From contig NC_030857.1 in NCBI RefSeq assembly GCF_000208745.1, forward strand, positions 19,529,399 to 19,593,398: a DNA stretch of 64,000 bases, written 5' to 3'. Under the pieces are notes generated by a model. It worked only from the letters and a program-made list of their open reading frames with translations. It did no database searches and was not told the DNA's origin. Below, one piece after another: positions 23,064 to 34,935 of this stretch. Made by a program: the position numbers and the translations under genes. Positions within the stretch are counted from its first letter, which is position 1. Each line of letters opens with the position of its first letter. This DNA comes from Theobroma cacao (Eukaryota; Streptophyta; Magnoliopsida; Malvales; Malvaceae).

Positions 23064-26000
23064 GATCAGGTTCTAGCTGCATAACTTACAGAGATGGAAT
23101 CCTCATCAGAGATTCCATCATTTTCTCCCATTTCCACTGCTTTTTCTGAGGCCAGACTGATTATTTTCCCAATTGATGCTGCAGTATCTGAATGCCTCCT
23201 ACATCTCGCCAATGGATGAACTTCCATCTCCAAAGAGTGAGTACCCGAGAAGGAAGGGATAACACTTATTTCTTTATTATACACGACACTTACCCGAGGC
23301 GAACTCTGAAGTGGGAGGATTAGTTTCATTTCCTTCCATCCTTTCACTTGAAAAGGCTAGATTGGAAGCAACTCGAATATGTCTAGCTTGGTGTTGTGTT
23401 TGACTTTCACCTTCTCCTACTATTGGACTGAACTCTCCACTCCCTTCTATCGTATCCACTGATATATTTTGGTCCCCCGTCCCACTTTTTGTCATTTGCT
23501 ATTTCTTCTCTTGCCTCATATCCTTTGCCTGAGCTAAAGGTTCTGTTTTCTCATTTTTCTGCTACGACATCTCTTCATGCACAGTTAAGCTCAGCTCCCT
23601 CATAGCCGTTGCCCGCTCTAATGGCTCTAAAAAATCATTTTTATAATGCTGATTTGCTCCTACACGTCCAGCTTTCTACTGCGGTGTCCCGTCATGCATA
23701 GATAAAATATTTTTTAAGCGTTGACCTGCACCGGCATGCCCATTTTTCTGCTACTTCATCACGTCATGCACAGATAAATTTTGCTCCATTGTATCCTTAT
23801 CTCTTTCTCTAAACACGTGATGGGGGGAACGTGGGGCAGGCCCACCTATCGCTAGTTCCTCTCCCCGTATAGTTGCTGTCTCAACTCTCTCCCTAGATCT
23901 TGAAGACTTCTCCAACGGTCTTATTTCTTTTTCATGCGACGTGGCGTCAGTTATCGACTCTATGTTCCTTTCTCCCGTGATTCGTTTTTGTTGATGGTCC
24001 CACTGACCAGGTAATGAGAAGGACTGATGTATGATTGGCCCTCTTGCTGCTGTTGCTAGTGAGCTTTCCACTTCATTTGGCATTGGCACAGGACCCCGAG
24101 GGTCTCGGTTAAAAAAAACATCAACGGGTGCTGGTAAAGTGGCTGGAAAAATGGCGGTAAGGTAATTTTTTAAATTTTGACCTGCAGCCTCATGCTCTGT
24201 TTCATACAGTGATGTCCCATCATGCTTTGCTGGAATTGCTATGTCCTTTTCCGTCACGCCCACTGTACCATTCTGTCCATCGGGATCTTTCTCATCCTTT
24301 CGCTGTCCGTTCCCATGTAAGATGGATACTGCATGCGTTGGATGCTTAGGAAAGTAATTGCTTGAAATTTCTTCAACACCCATTTGTCCTATTTTGTGTT
24401 GCCATGTCACATCTCTTGCAGGTGGGTTATGTTCCCCACTCCCTTTAAGTCTGTCCGCTAACCCGTTAAGCCCACTTGCTGCCATTGTCTGTCTGACCCC
24501 ACTCAATTGGGTTGTTGCTTGCGTTGGTGACCTACAAGGGTGATTTTTTGAATTGTTTCCAGCACACTTGGGACCCATTTCATGCTGCCGAGTCTCATCA
24601 GCTGTAGTTACTCTTACACCTAAATTCTTAGTACTCGAGCTGCGTTCTTTCTACCCCCCTTGTCTTACATGTTGGGGGAAACAAGTGCTTCGGATTTGTC
24701 TGCAGCTGGAGCCATTTGTGGCTTTTCTCTTGTGGGTGCTGTCGTTTTCCTTTTTGCCACGTCGTTGCCATTTTTAGCATGCATTCCTTCTACGTGAAAA
24801 TGTTCTTGCGCATTGCCTTTCCCGTACTTCTGCTTTACAAAAAAGACTACAACCATTTCTACCTTATTCGAAAAATCGTGACCGTGCATGCTCTCCACCC
24901 CCGTCGTCTGTCTCTATTGTTCACCTGCATTTGGTAGCCCGTCCGATATGAATCCTTTTCCAACACCGACTTCTTCCTCTTCCGATATAACTTGAAATCA
25001 ATTCGAAATTGGGACCCTAACCTCCTTAGGATTATTTTGCGAATCCCTAACCTCCTTAGGATTATTTTTTGAATCAGTTTCCTTATCCTGTGAGTTCTTC
25101 ACCCCATTAAGGCCTACTCTATTCACAACTTGCCATCTTTGTTGCTGTTTCGTTGGTTCCTCCACCCACGAGATTTTGTTGCTTTTAATATTTTTTCTTT
25201 TTTATGAGATTTTCTTCGTTCTTTCCTTCTTCGCAACCGACTGCATTCCATTCCCAGCATTGCTCTTGACCTGGATTTTACCTGATTCGAGTGGTTTGGG
25301 CTTATTACCCAAGACAATACAATCAACTTCATGGTGTCCTACGTGACAGTAGTGATGGCAGTAGTTCGGTAATGTCGAGAACTCCACTCTCTGCGAATAA
25401 CCATTGCTAATCTCACCAGTTTTTCGATTTTGTACCACAATCCATACCTGGTCCACTGGAGTCTTTCTACAATCATATTCTACACAGACTCTTGCAACAC
25501 TTGGGCGAGAACCTTTGGCCGTTGCCTCATCAACTAGCAAGGGTCTTCCCACAGTTTTAGCTATTAATAATAATGCAGACTTGTCATATAAATGTGCCTT
25601 TAGATTCAGGAACGATATTTATACCGAAACTATCGGGGATTCCTTTTCTGCTTCAAACTCCGGAGTCCACCTGAATACCTGCATTTTCTGGTTTGCTATA
25701 AACCAGTTTTGCTTAGTCCAAATTCGGTTGAAGCTCTATTCATTAGAGAGGTGGATAAGGACGTGCTTGTAATCCAACCACCTGATCTCGTATGCTCCGA
25801 CCAACCCTATTCCTCTGAACGCAGCTCTGATATCTGCTAGTTTCGGCATGCGTGAAAATTTACCAATGAGCGAGAGTATGAACGATCGAGCTAAGGTTTG
25901 GATTTTGTCTTCAAAAAGCACTGCTGTCGGTCGATCCTTGTACAGAACTGGGTCTCGGGTGATGGGGATTATAGGGGGCTTCTCTCCAGTCACAATAGAT

Positions 26001-26276
26001 AGAAATAATTTTCTTTGAAACCTTGGGGACGATGGCTCAAGTTTTTGACTAGACATTGCTTGCAGAACACCTAGGGGAACTTGCAGTAGTGAAGGATTTT
26101 CCACTGCCATGCTTGGGCTTGATGTCGGTGGCCTTGGTGGGGGTGCTGCCTCCGACGGCCTTGGTGAGGGTGCTACCTCTGGTGGTCGAGGGTTTGGGGG
26201 GTCCGGCGGCCGACCAGCCACCATTGCTTGGGTTTTGGGAAAGGGGGAAGTGTAAAAGGTTAAGAACATTTTCCAC
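23060..26276 (-). pseudogene. E4 ORF1, decayed DUF4283 and zinc-knuckle protein
   Basis: The 5' end reads GTGGAAAATG; the likely start is the ATG at 26224 (MVAGRPPDP), which is shifted in frame from the GTG. The DUF4283-like segment 25736-26269 contains GEKPPIIP, RMPKLADIRAAF and YEIRWLDYKHVLIHLS. The zinc knuckle (25202-25552) reads CHHYCHVGHHEVDC, so the second cysteine ligand is replaced by Tyr. The hydrophilic linker is in pieces (23751-24578 is the longest, 275 codons). The tail 23066-23347 ends AART at a premature TGA two codons before the normal stop. The ATGA overlap with ORF2 is retained at 23060-23063. Confidence 0.83.
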
Positions 26277-26288
26277 TGTTTTTTTTTT

Positions 26289-26606
26289 GTTTTTGGTTCG
26301 GGGTTTGGGGTTCAGGTTTCGAGTTTCAGGTTCGGGGTCCAGGATTTAGAGTTTTAAGGATTTTAAGGGTTCAAGGTTCGAGGTTCGGGGTTCGAGGCTC
26401 GGGGCTTTAAGGTTTGGGGTTCGAGGGTTCGGGGTTTGAGGTTCAGGGTTTGAGTTTCGAGTTTTGGGTTTGGGGTTTTGGGTTTTAAGGATTTTAAGGG
26501 TTTGAAGTTCGGGGTTCGGGGTTTAGGGTTTTAGGTTCGGGGTTCGAGGGTCGAGGCTTTAGGGTTCGGGGTTTAGGGGTTCGTGGTTTGGGGTTAGGGT
26601 TTAGGG
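26289..26606 (+). repeat. Telomere-repeat block T3 (TTCGGGG/TTCGAGG-rich)
   Basis: About 320 bp in which the third and fourth bases are often changed: TTCGGGG, TTCGAGG, TTTGGGG and TTTAAGG dominate, with canonical TTTAGGG only near the right edge. It separates the 5' T-run of E4 from the 3' T-run of E5. Confidence 0.85.
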
Positions 26607-26630
26607 TTTTTTTTATGTTGAAAATTCACG

Positions 26631-26648
26631 CAAGGCCCAGCTACCTTG
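26631..26648 (-). other. E5 3'-terminal hairpin HP1 with compensatory pair
   Basis: CAAGG, loop TAGCTGGG, CCTTG on -. Compared with the consensus CAGGG/CCCTG, the middle pair is A-T instead of G-C, with both sides changed. Confidence 0.65.
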
Positions 26649-26882
26649 TTAAATTTTATTAATACGAAATAAAAGGTACAAAGGAGGGGGACATAAACCG
26701 TACCTCCAAGTTACATGATTATAAGTAAAATTCATAGGAACACCTAGAGTAAGGAAAACCATTTTATGTGCATAACTTTTGATGGTACAGTAAAACAGAT
26801 ATTCCTCACTATTACATGGAGCCAATAAACTAGGATCTAATTTAAACTAGAAAATGTAAAGAAGAAAAACACCTAGGATGGA

Positions 26883-26933
26883 GTGTTTCATTTTATGACC
26901 ATATTTTTTTCTATCGCCATAAGACTGAAACAC
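26883..26933 (-). other. E5 3'-UTR hairpin HP2
   Basis: The outer arms GTGTTTCA/TGAAACAC are intact; the inner TTATG arm pairs with CATAA with minor mismatches. Confidence 0.6.
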
Positions 26934-27006
26934 ATCCATGTTACAAAGTTCAATTAGAATAACTAAACAGGAAAAATAAACTAGGAGTATTACTCCTTTA
27001 CATTCC

Positions 27007-30000
27007 TTAAAAATGAACATAAGGTAAACTAATTCTATCAAATCTGAGAATACCTCTAAGCTAATTTTCTGCTTGTGAGAATACCTTTAGGTTTTGGTGC
27101 GTATGCCCCTGAATCGAGAGATGATCTGCTGCCTGGTTTCCTTCTTTATGGATGTACGAAATCTGAAAAGAGATTCTGCTTAAGGATCTATGGATGGAAG
27201 CAAGCAAGTATCGAGTCCTAACTAATCCCTGATGATCCTCATTTATCATGTGTACCACAACTTTCGCATCCATTTCTATCCAAAGTCTAGAAACACTGTG
27301 TTCAATACACAATAATAGACCCATGTGCAGTGCCATTAACTCTACCTGTAATGAATCACACGATCCAAATTTTTCAGAGAATCCAAAAATCATGGTACTT
27401 GTATGATCACGAAGAAGTCCTCATCCCGCAGCATTCTGAGAATTGTGCTTAGAACTACCATCAACATTCAACTTAAACTCACTTGCTGATGGTTTATGCC
27501 AAGAGAATATTCTTGGTGGATGTGGGGCTACCTGCTGAAATATTAGACCCCATGTCTGAGCAATTTGAAGATCTCCCCTCTATTACCACCGTTGGAGTTG
27601 CCTCCCATGAAAAAGTTGGTAGATGAGCTTGAGTACTCTCCACACCACTTTGTTAGGATACATACCAAGGTTTCTATGTTTTGCATCGTTCCTTTCAACC
27701 CATAAGAACCAAAAAATGAATAGAGGCATTAACGTGCGTTTGTGTCCCTTTTTCGTATAATCTTCGGAGTACAGCCATGCCCACATAATCTGATTGACAT
27801 TCTAGGGATGAATAATGTTGATTTGGAAAATTTTCTCAAAATAAATCCAAACCTGTATAGTAATTGGGCATTCCCACATGACATGCAAGAGAGACTCCTC
27901 TGAGTTGCAATGTTGACATTTAGAAGCTAACTGGAAACCCTTGGTTTTCAACCGCAACTCAACTGGGATCCAGTCCTGTAATAACCTCAAAAGGAAGAAA
28001 GAGATAGTTAGAGGAATGCTTTTATGCCAAATTAAATCAAACATGGGGTTTACCAACTAGCGTTGTCGAACTATCTCCCGAGCGGACTTAGTAGTGAATT
28101 GCCCATCTGAGGTAGGCACCCAATACGCCATATCATCATTAAGAGGATCAATCAGAATGTTTAGAATTTCCACCACCACGTCCTCCGACAGCACATTGTT
28201 CAGCTTATCCACGTTCCATGTACCATCATCATAAAAATGGGAAACTCTCGTCATCGATGATGCAAATAATGGAAAACGATTGACCAAGGGGGTATCACCC
28301 ATCCAACAATCATGCCAAAAGAATAGCTCTCCCTGACCAATCCGCCACCTAATGTAATTCTCTACGGTTGGACAGCTGGCGAGCATTTGTTTCCATGTTT
28401 GTGAATCATGAAGTTTCGACTGGACGTACCTCGAAATTTGGGCCGTATAATATTTAGTCTGCATAGATCGCGTCCAAATGCTGTTACAGGACACAAACCT
28501 CCACCAAAGCTTCATGCTAAAAGCCTCAAACACATCACCTAGGCCTCAGATGTCTAATCCTCCCTCATTGGATGGAAGTGTGATCTTATGCCACGTACTC
28601 CAATGAATGTGTCTAGTGCCTACTAAGCCTCCCCATAAGAAATTGTTGAACATTTTGTCTATTTTCTCAATCACACAGATAGGGGGCTTGAGAACCTGGA
28701 GCAAATAGATAGGTAAAGAAGACAGAACACTCCGTAATAACGTAATTCGCCCACCCGGAGATAGAATTTTATTGTCCCATCCTTCAATGTGCTCCTGAAT
28801 CTTTTCCACCAGATCATCAAATAACATTACCTTTTTCGGACCTTTATAAAGTGGCACCCCCAAATATGTGATAGGCAAGCATTTCTGGATGAAGCTAGTG
28901 GCTTGAGAGATGATTTGCTTGCATGAATTTGCCACATTTCGATGAGTGATGAAGCAACTTTTAGAGTGGTTTATTCGCTGTCCAGAAGTCTCCTCATATT
29001 CCTGCAAGAACTTAAGAATTTTTTGCAAGGAGGATTTGGCACCATTAGTGAATATAAGAATATCATCTGTAGACGCCAAGTGGCTGACTGACATGGAGCA
29101 ATCTGAAGCATAGTGCAGAGATGGATATTAAGCAAATAAGGCATTTAATCCTCAGGATAGATATTCGGCAACCAGAATGAACAAAAGAGGAGAAATGGAG
29201 TCGCCTTGTCTGAGTCCTCTTTCTGACTTGAAATACCCCACAGCACCACCATTTATCAGCAAAGAGAACCAGCAATTAGATATGCAACGACGGATCATGC
29301 TAATCCACTGAGAATTAAATCCTAGCTGCTCTAGCATTCTGAAAAGAAAATCCCATTCAAGTCGATCATAAGCCTTCATCATGTCCAACTTGAGAGCTAT
29401 ATTTCCACCCCTTGACTTTCGATCAATCTTCCTAATTAATTCCTTTGCAAGTAGGATGTTGTCGCTACTCAATCTCCCCCCTACAAAGCTGCTCTGATTA
29501 TCCGTAATGACGGAAGAAAGCACCTTTGTAAGACAATTAGCTAAGATCTTAGTAATGATTTTATTCAAGACATTGCAAAGACTTATCGGTCTGAAATCAC
29601 TCCATGTCGAGGCATTATGATTCTTGGGCAGCAGCACAATTGTTGTGGACATGATTCCCCTTGGAAGGTCAGCCCCATGAAAAAAATCAACTACTGCGTC
29701 CAAGAGGTCATTTGCAACTGTATCCCAACATTGTTGATAAAAATATGAGGAGAATCCATCAGGACCAGCAACGCTATCCTTGTCGATATTAAAAACTGCC
29801 TCTTTCAGCTCCTCCCTGGATGGTTCTGCACATAAACTCAGATTATCGTTATCAGAAATAATAGCATGGATCAATGAAGCATAAAACCTAGACATGTTAC
29901 ACGATTTCTTTTTCATAAGGGAGGAAAAGAAATCCACTATAGAAGATTTAACTGCATCCGGTTCTTTAATCCACCTGCCATCCGAATTTTGAATCTTGAA

Positions 30001-31107
30001 TATGTGGCTTTTGATTCATTTCTTCTTGACCCGCATGTGGAAAAACTTGGTATTACGCTCACCCTCCACAAGCCATTTAATACAAGATTTCTGCTTCCAG
30101 AATAATTCTTCAACACTAAGATAATGATTAAGATGAGCATATGCTTTGTTCATTGCTGCCCGATTCTCAATTGACTGCTCCTGTTGGAAAATTAATTCAC
30201 AATCTGCAGCTCTTTGTTCTGCCACCTTCAAGTTGTGGAATATGTCTCCAAATACCTCCTTATTCAACCTTTTCAGTGACTGTTTTAATCGGCATTGCTT
30301 TGCCCAAAAAGCTTGTATGCCTGAGCCAATAATGGGAAGATTCCGGTTCTGTTCCATAAATTTTTTGAACCCATGATGCTGAACCCAAGCGTGTAAGAAC
30401 CGAAAGGAAGAAGGTACTTTGTCTTGGTTTTTTGAGCAGAAAATCAGTAATGGGCAGTGATCTGATCCATCCCTATTTAGGTGCTATATTCGTATGGATG
30501 AAAAAAATTCTGCCCAATGATGATTGTACACCATTCTGTCTAACCTTTGAAACATGTGATTGTTGGTCCAAGTGAATGGATTTCCTTCATAACCGCCATC
30601 CATTAATCCACAATCGAGTAAGGCTGTAGCAAAATCTTCCATAGAACCACCATGCGGCACAACACCATTAAACCGTTCCCCACTATTAACGATGGCATTA
30701 AAATCACCCCCTGCTATCCACGGTGTATGAATATTAGCTGACAAGCTTATCATGCAGTCCCACAGCACTAAAATTTCTGACCTGGTACATTTGGCATAAA
30801 TAAAGGAAGCCAACAAGGGAATCTTCAGCCATGGTATGATGAGCTTTACATGAAGACATTGGACATGGTCAAGCAACACTTCACAGCTCAAATCAGAAGC
30901 ATGAAACAACCATATTTTCTAGGAGCAATTCATAAAGACTTTTTCAAAACCCAACTTTCTTCTGATAAAGTCAGCTTTAGTTGCATCAACCATGGGTTCC
31001 AAAATCACTAAAATTTTTATTTTATGTGCTAGCTGTAATTTCTTGATCCTTATTTGCACTGCTGCACTTGAAATGCCTCTTACATTCCATACAAGTGCAC
31101 TGATCAT
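27007..31107 (-). pseudogene. E5 ORF2, decayed endonuclease-RT-zf-RVT-RNase H
   Basis: The start ATG is at 31107 (MISALVWNVRGIS). The TAA at 27007-27009 comes one codon earlier than in E8, so the 4101-nt span means no net indel. The RT piece 29152-29937 (261 codons) is largely open, but the adjacent piece 28546-29094 begins with an active site reading STDD rather than FADD. Other pieces: endonuclease 30484-30909 and 30919-31107, pre-zf-RVT 28057-28533, zf-RVT 27802-28056, and RNase H 27061-27393. Stops separate all of these. E2 is the most similar copy in this window. Confidence 0.87.
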
Positions 31108-34100
31108 GATTGGGTTCTAGCTACATAACTTACAGAGATGGAATCGTCATCAGAGATTCCATCATTTTCTCCCATTTCCATGGCTTCCTCCGATGCCAGA
31201 TTGGTTATTTTTCCACTTGAGATTACAGTGTCCGAATTTCATCTGCGTCGCACTAGTGGGTGGACTTCCATCTCAGCAGAATGAGTTCCTGAAAGTGTAG
31301 GAACGGAACTTATTTCTTTATTGTACGAACACTTACCCGAGGTAGACTTTGAAGTAGGGGGATTAACATCATTCTCTCCCTTCCTTGTACTTGATCTGGT
31401 TAACTTAGAAGCAATCCGAGTGTGTCCATCTTGGCTCCACGTTTGACTCGCACCTTTATCTTCGGTTGGATTGTGCTCGCCACTTCCTTCCAGTGTGTCT
31501 ACTGACATATTTGGACCCCTTGGTCCACTTTCTGTAATGAGGTGACCTTCTTCCTGCCACAAAGTCACTTTTTGCACTGATGGGTTAGTAAAAACATTTT
31601 TTAAACTATAATTTGTACCGTATGCCTTGTTCCTTGATGCGGCGTCACATCATGTTCTGTAGTCATTTTTAATTCTTGATCCCTATCACCTGTTTGATCC
31701 CCATGCATGTGAAGGAAAGGATGTGGGGCAGCATCTCCTACCGTTGATCCTACCGCGGGTCCATCACACGTGTCACATGTTTTGTTAACTGCCTCCCTTG
31801 AATCTAGTGACTTTTTAAATGGCTGCACTTTGTTTCCACTTTTTGTTATTTGTTGGACTTCCACTTGGTCAAAATCTGCTGCCCTTACTACTCATTTCTT
31901 ACAATAATATTTTATTGTTTTCCAACCTACACCTGGTTGTCTAAAATTATGCGCCAACTTCCCATCACCTGCAGCATGCGTTAAGTCCTCTTTTTTTTCT
32001 CCCATGTCTTCAATTGATGGGGCCTGCCGGTCAGCACATGTAGCACACCTTTCAACTGGAGATGCCATAAATCCTTCGGACCCCTCATGCGTTGTCACGT
32101 CCAAAGGCTCACGGTGAGGGGGCCCCTTTGACACTAGCCCGTTCTCTCCATGCGGATTGCAATCCACTTCCTAGGCATTCTCGCCCCGCTCCACCAAGTC
32201 GACCAACGCGCCCGAAATGATTTTATCACATTCGGGATTAATACCCTCATTTTCTGCATGCCTATTAAGAAATTTTTTTTCGTGATTCTGCTCACTATTT
32301 CCTTCCTTCCCTGCAGTACTCTCCATTCCACCTATTAGTCAATCCTCCTGTGCTAGGGTTGATTTTTGACCGTTCCCTACTAAAGCTGTTTTCTTCCCTG
32401 TTTGCTTGGCTTTATTTTTCTTGTTTTTCTTGACTATCGTCTACTGCTGTAGGTTTTCAACTTCACTCCTTCCTTGATTGTCCGTCCCTTGTTTTATCAC
32501 CACTTTTTGGTGCAAAGTTGCAGCTGCCCCACTCTGACCCCTTGCTTCATTTTTTGCCATTTTTTAGCCGTTGGCATGCATTGCAGATACTTCCCGCATT
32601 GGGTTCTTCAATTGGCAAAATTTTAAATTCCAGCCTGAAAACTCATGGCCTGTATTATTGGCTTTCTGTCATGCTGTACCCACTTTCTCTTCCTTTTCAT
32701 TCCTATTCCACTGTTTTTGGTTGGCTGAAAGCTCCTCAAGTGGCCCCACTATCCCTTCCATCAGTTGTCCCATCTCCTGTTATAAAGCTGTTATTTGCCC
32801 TATTGGGGCTGTAAAAAAATTTCTAGCATTTTTACTTGCTGTCGCGTCAACCAGACCATGCATTGACGTTCCTTCACCCTCTGCTGCTATTGTTGATTTT
32901 TTTTCCTTTTCACTCGTTCTTTTTTCCATGCAAACCTGATTACCATGCACGTAAAAGGAAAGATGTGTAGAAGGCCCTCCTACTACTGATGTTTCCGTTC
33001 CCTCAATAGGCATTGTTACTTTGGTATCCCTCATGTTTGCATGCTTTTCATTACTTATCCATACACTGTGCAAGTGAGTATCACGTGTGTCAACTTTCGG
33101 GGACTGAGGCTGTGCTGCAATCTCCATCTCCTCTCCGCCTGCAGCCTGAGCGCTGCTAATTTTTTATGCCTCTATCACCCCCCGATGAGCATCCTTTATC
33201 CCTACTTCTGCTTCCTTTTGCTGTTCACCTTCTTCATCTTCCGATATCACTTGAAACCGATTCGTTACTGGAACCTTAACACCCTTTAGAGTATTTTGTG
33301 TATCTTTTTCCTTGCCCTGCGCGTCCTTCACCCCACTAGGGCATGCTCTGTTCATAGCTTGCCACCTATGTTGATGTTTCACCGATTCTTTCCTAGCTCC
33401 TGTCACAATGCATGCATCCTTCTCCGTAGTCAGTGAGGCAACATCTCCAGCATTGCTCCTAATTTGTACCTTACCAGACCCAATTGGTTTGGGTCTATTG
33501 CCTAGAATGATACAGTCAACTTCACGGTGCCCTACATGACAGCAATGATGACAATAGTCCGGCAGCGTCGAAAATTCTACCCTCTATGAATAACCACTAC
33601 TGACCACACCAGTCTCTCGATTTTGCACCACAATCCATACCTGGTCAACTGGTTACTTACGACAATCAAACTCTACACAAACTCATGCCACACTTGGACG
33701 AGAACCTTTGGTTGTTGCCTCGTCTACCATTAGGGGTCTCCCAACAGTTTTAGCAATTAATAACAACGCAGATTTGTCATACAAATGGGCCTTCAGATTC
33801 GGGAACGAGATCCAGATTGGAACAATCGGGGATTCTTTCTTTGCTTCAAACTCCGGAGACCATTTGAAGACTCACATTTTTTGGCTTGCGATAAACTAGT
33901 TTTGCTTAGTCCAAAGCCGTTTAAAGTCCTGTTCATTAGAGAGGTGGATAAGAATATGCTTATAATCCAACCACCTAATCTCGTATGCCCCTGCCAGCCC
34001 TATTCCTCTGAACGCCGATCTAACCTCTTCCAGCTTCGGCATGTGGGTGAACTTCCCTATGAGTGAGAGCTTGAAAGGCTGAGCTAAAGTTTGGATCTTG

Positions 34101-34443
34101 TCTTCAAAAAAAACTGTTGTTGGTCGATCCTTATACACAACTGGGTCTCGGGTTGTGGGGATTATCGGGGGCTTTTCACTCGTTGCAATAGTTAGAAACG
34201 ATTTTTTCTGGAATCTTAGGGACGGCGGTGCTTGTTTTTGGGTAGGTACAACTTGCAGAACACCTTGGGGAGCTTGTGACAGTGAAGGATTCTCCACTGC
34301 AGTGCTTGGGCTTGTTGTCGGCAGCCATAGGGAGGGTGTTGCTGCCGATGGCCGTGGGTTTAGGGGGTCCAGGGCCTACCAGCCACCATGGCTTGGGTTT
34401 AGGGAAAGAGGGGGAAGTAAACTAGGTTAAGAGCGTTTTCCAC
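31104..34443 (-). pseudogene. E5 ORF1, decayed DUF4283 and zinc-knuckle protein
   Basis: GTGGAAAACG at 34443 marks the 5' end. The conserved Met codon of MVAGRP is at 34389 but runs into a stop within a few codons. DUF4283-like sequence is open at 33896-34297 (FEDKIQTLAQPF, YEIRWLDYKHILIHLS). The knuckle near 33505-33560 keeps all four ligands (CHHC, then HVGHREVDC). The long linker is split across 31601-33406. The tail 31239-31577 keeps YNKEISSVP and is followed by a stop and the remainder to ATGA at 31104-31107. Confidence 0.82.
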
Positions 34444-34456
34444 TCTTTTTTTTTTT

Positions 34457-34537
34457 GGTTTTTGGTTTAGGGTTTAGGGTTTAGGGTTTAGGGGTTTAAG
34501 GGTTAAGGGTTTGGGGTTTAGGGTTTAGGGTTTAGGA
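34457..34537 (+). repeat. Telomere-repeat block T4
   Basis: About 80 bp, mostly canonical TTTAGGG with a few TTAAGGG, TTTGGGG and TTTAAGGG units, between E5 and E6. Confidence 0.9.
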
Positions 34538-34564
34538 TTTTTTTTTTTATGTTGGAAGTTCACG

Positions 34565-34582
34565 TAGGGCCTAGCTACCCTG
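34565..34582 (-). other. E6 3'-terminal hairpin HP1
   Basis: CAGGG, loop TAGCTAGG, CCCTA on -. Four pairs hold and the basal pair is lost. Confidence 0.5.
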
Positions 34583-34814
34583 TTAATTTTATTAATAACA
34601 AAATGAAAAGTACAAAAGAGGGGGACCTGAACCGTACCTCCAAGTTACATGATCATAAGAAAGTTTTAAAGAAGTACCTAGAGTAAGGAAATCTGTTTTA
34701 CGTGCATAACTTTTGATGCTACAATAAAACCGATATTCCCTACTTTTACATTGAGGACATACTAGAATAAAGTTTAGAACAGGAAATGTAAATAAGACTA
34801 GCACCTAGAAAGAA

Positions 34815-34865
34815 GTGTTTCATTTTATGACAATATATTTTGCTATCGTCATAAAATTGAAACAC
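34815..34865 (-). other. E6 3'-UTR hairpin HP2
   Basis: The outer arms GTGTTTCA/TGAAACAC continue into TTTTATGAC/GTCATAAAA with a single bulge; this is one of the longest stems, at about 17 bp. Confidence 0.65.
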
Positions 34866-34935
34866 GTCCATATTACAAAATTCTATATGACTAATAAAAC
34901 ATGAAAAATAAACTAGGAGTACTACTCATTTACAT

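Larger units (their letters stand above)
18564..26276 (-). mobile_element. E4: full-length decayed LINE copy, minus strand
   Basis: The T-run at 18564-18571 (8 nt) follows telomere repeats. The body reaches GTGGAAAATG at the 5' end (26267-26276), then a 10-nt T-run (26279-26288) and variant telomere repeats. It is about 7.7 kb. ORF1 and ORF2 are both recognisable over their full length but contain many stops and shifts. Confidence 0.9.
26607..34443 (-). mobile_element. E5: full-length decayed LINE copy, minus strand
   Basis: The T-run at 26607-26614 follows telomere repeats. The 5' end is GTGGAAAACG (34434-34443), followed by an 11-nt T-run (34446-34456) and telomere repeats. At about 7.8 kb it is the longest copy, mostly through a long ORF1 linker. 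Both ORFs are broken. Confidence 0.9.

Noticed and set aside
34098..34430. Plus-strand Gly/Val-rich frame opposite the E5 ORF1 N-terminus
   Set aside because: It is the complement of a Pro-rich coding stretch, and similar shadows occur in E4 and E8.
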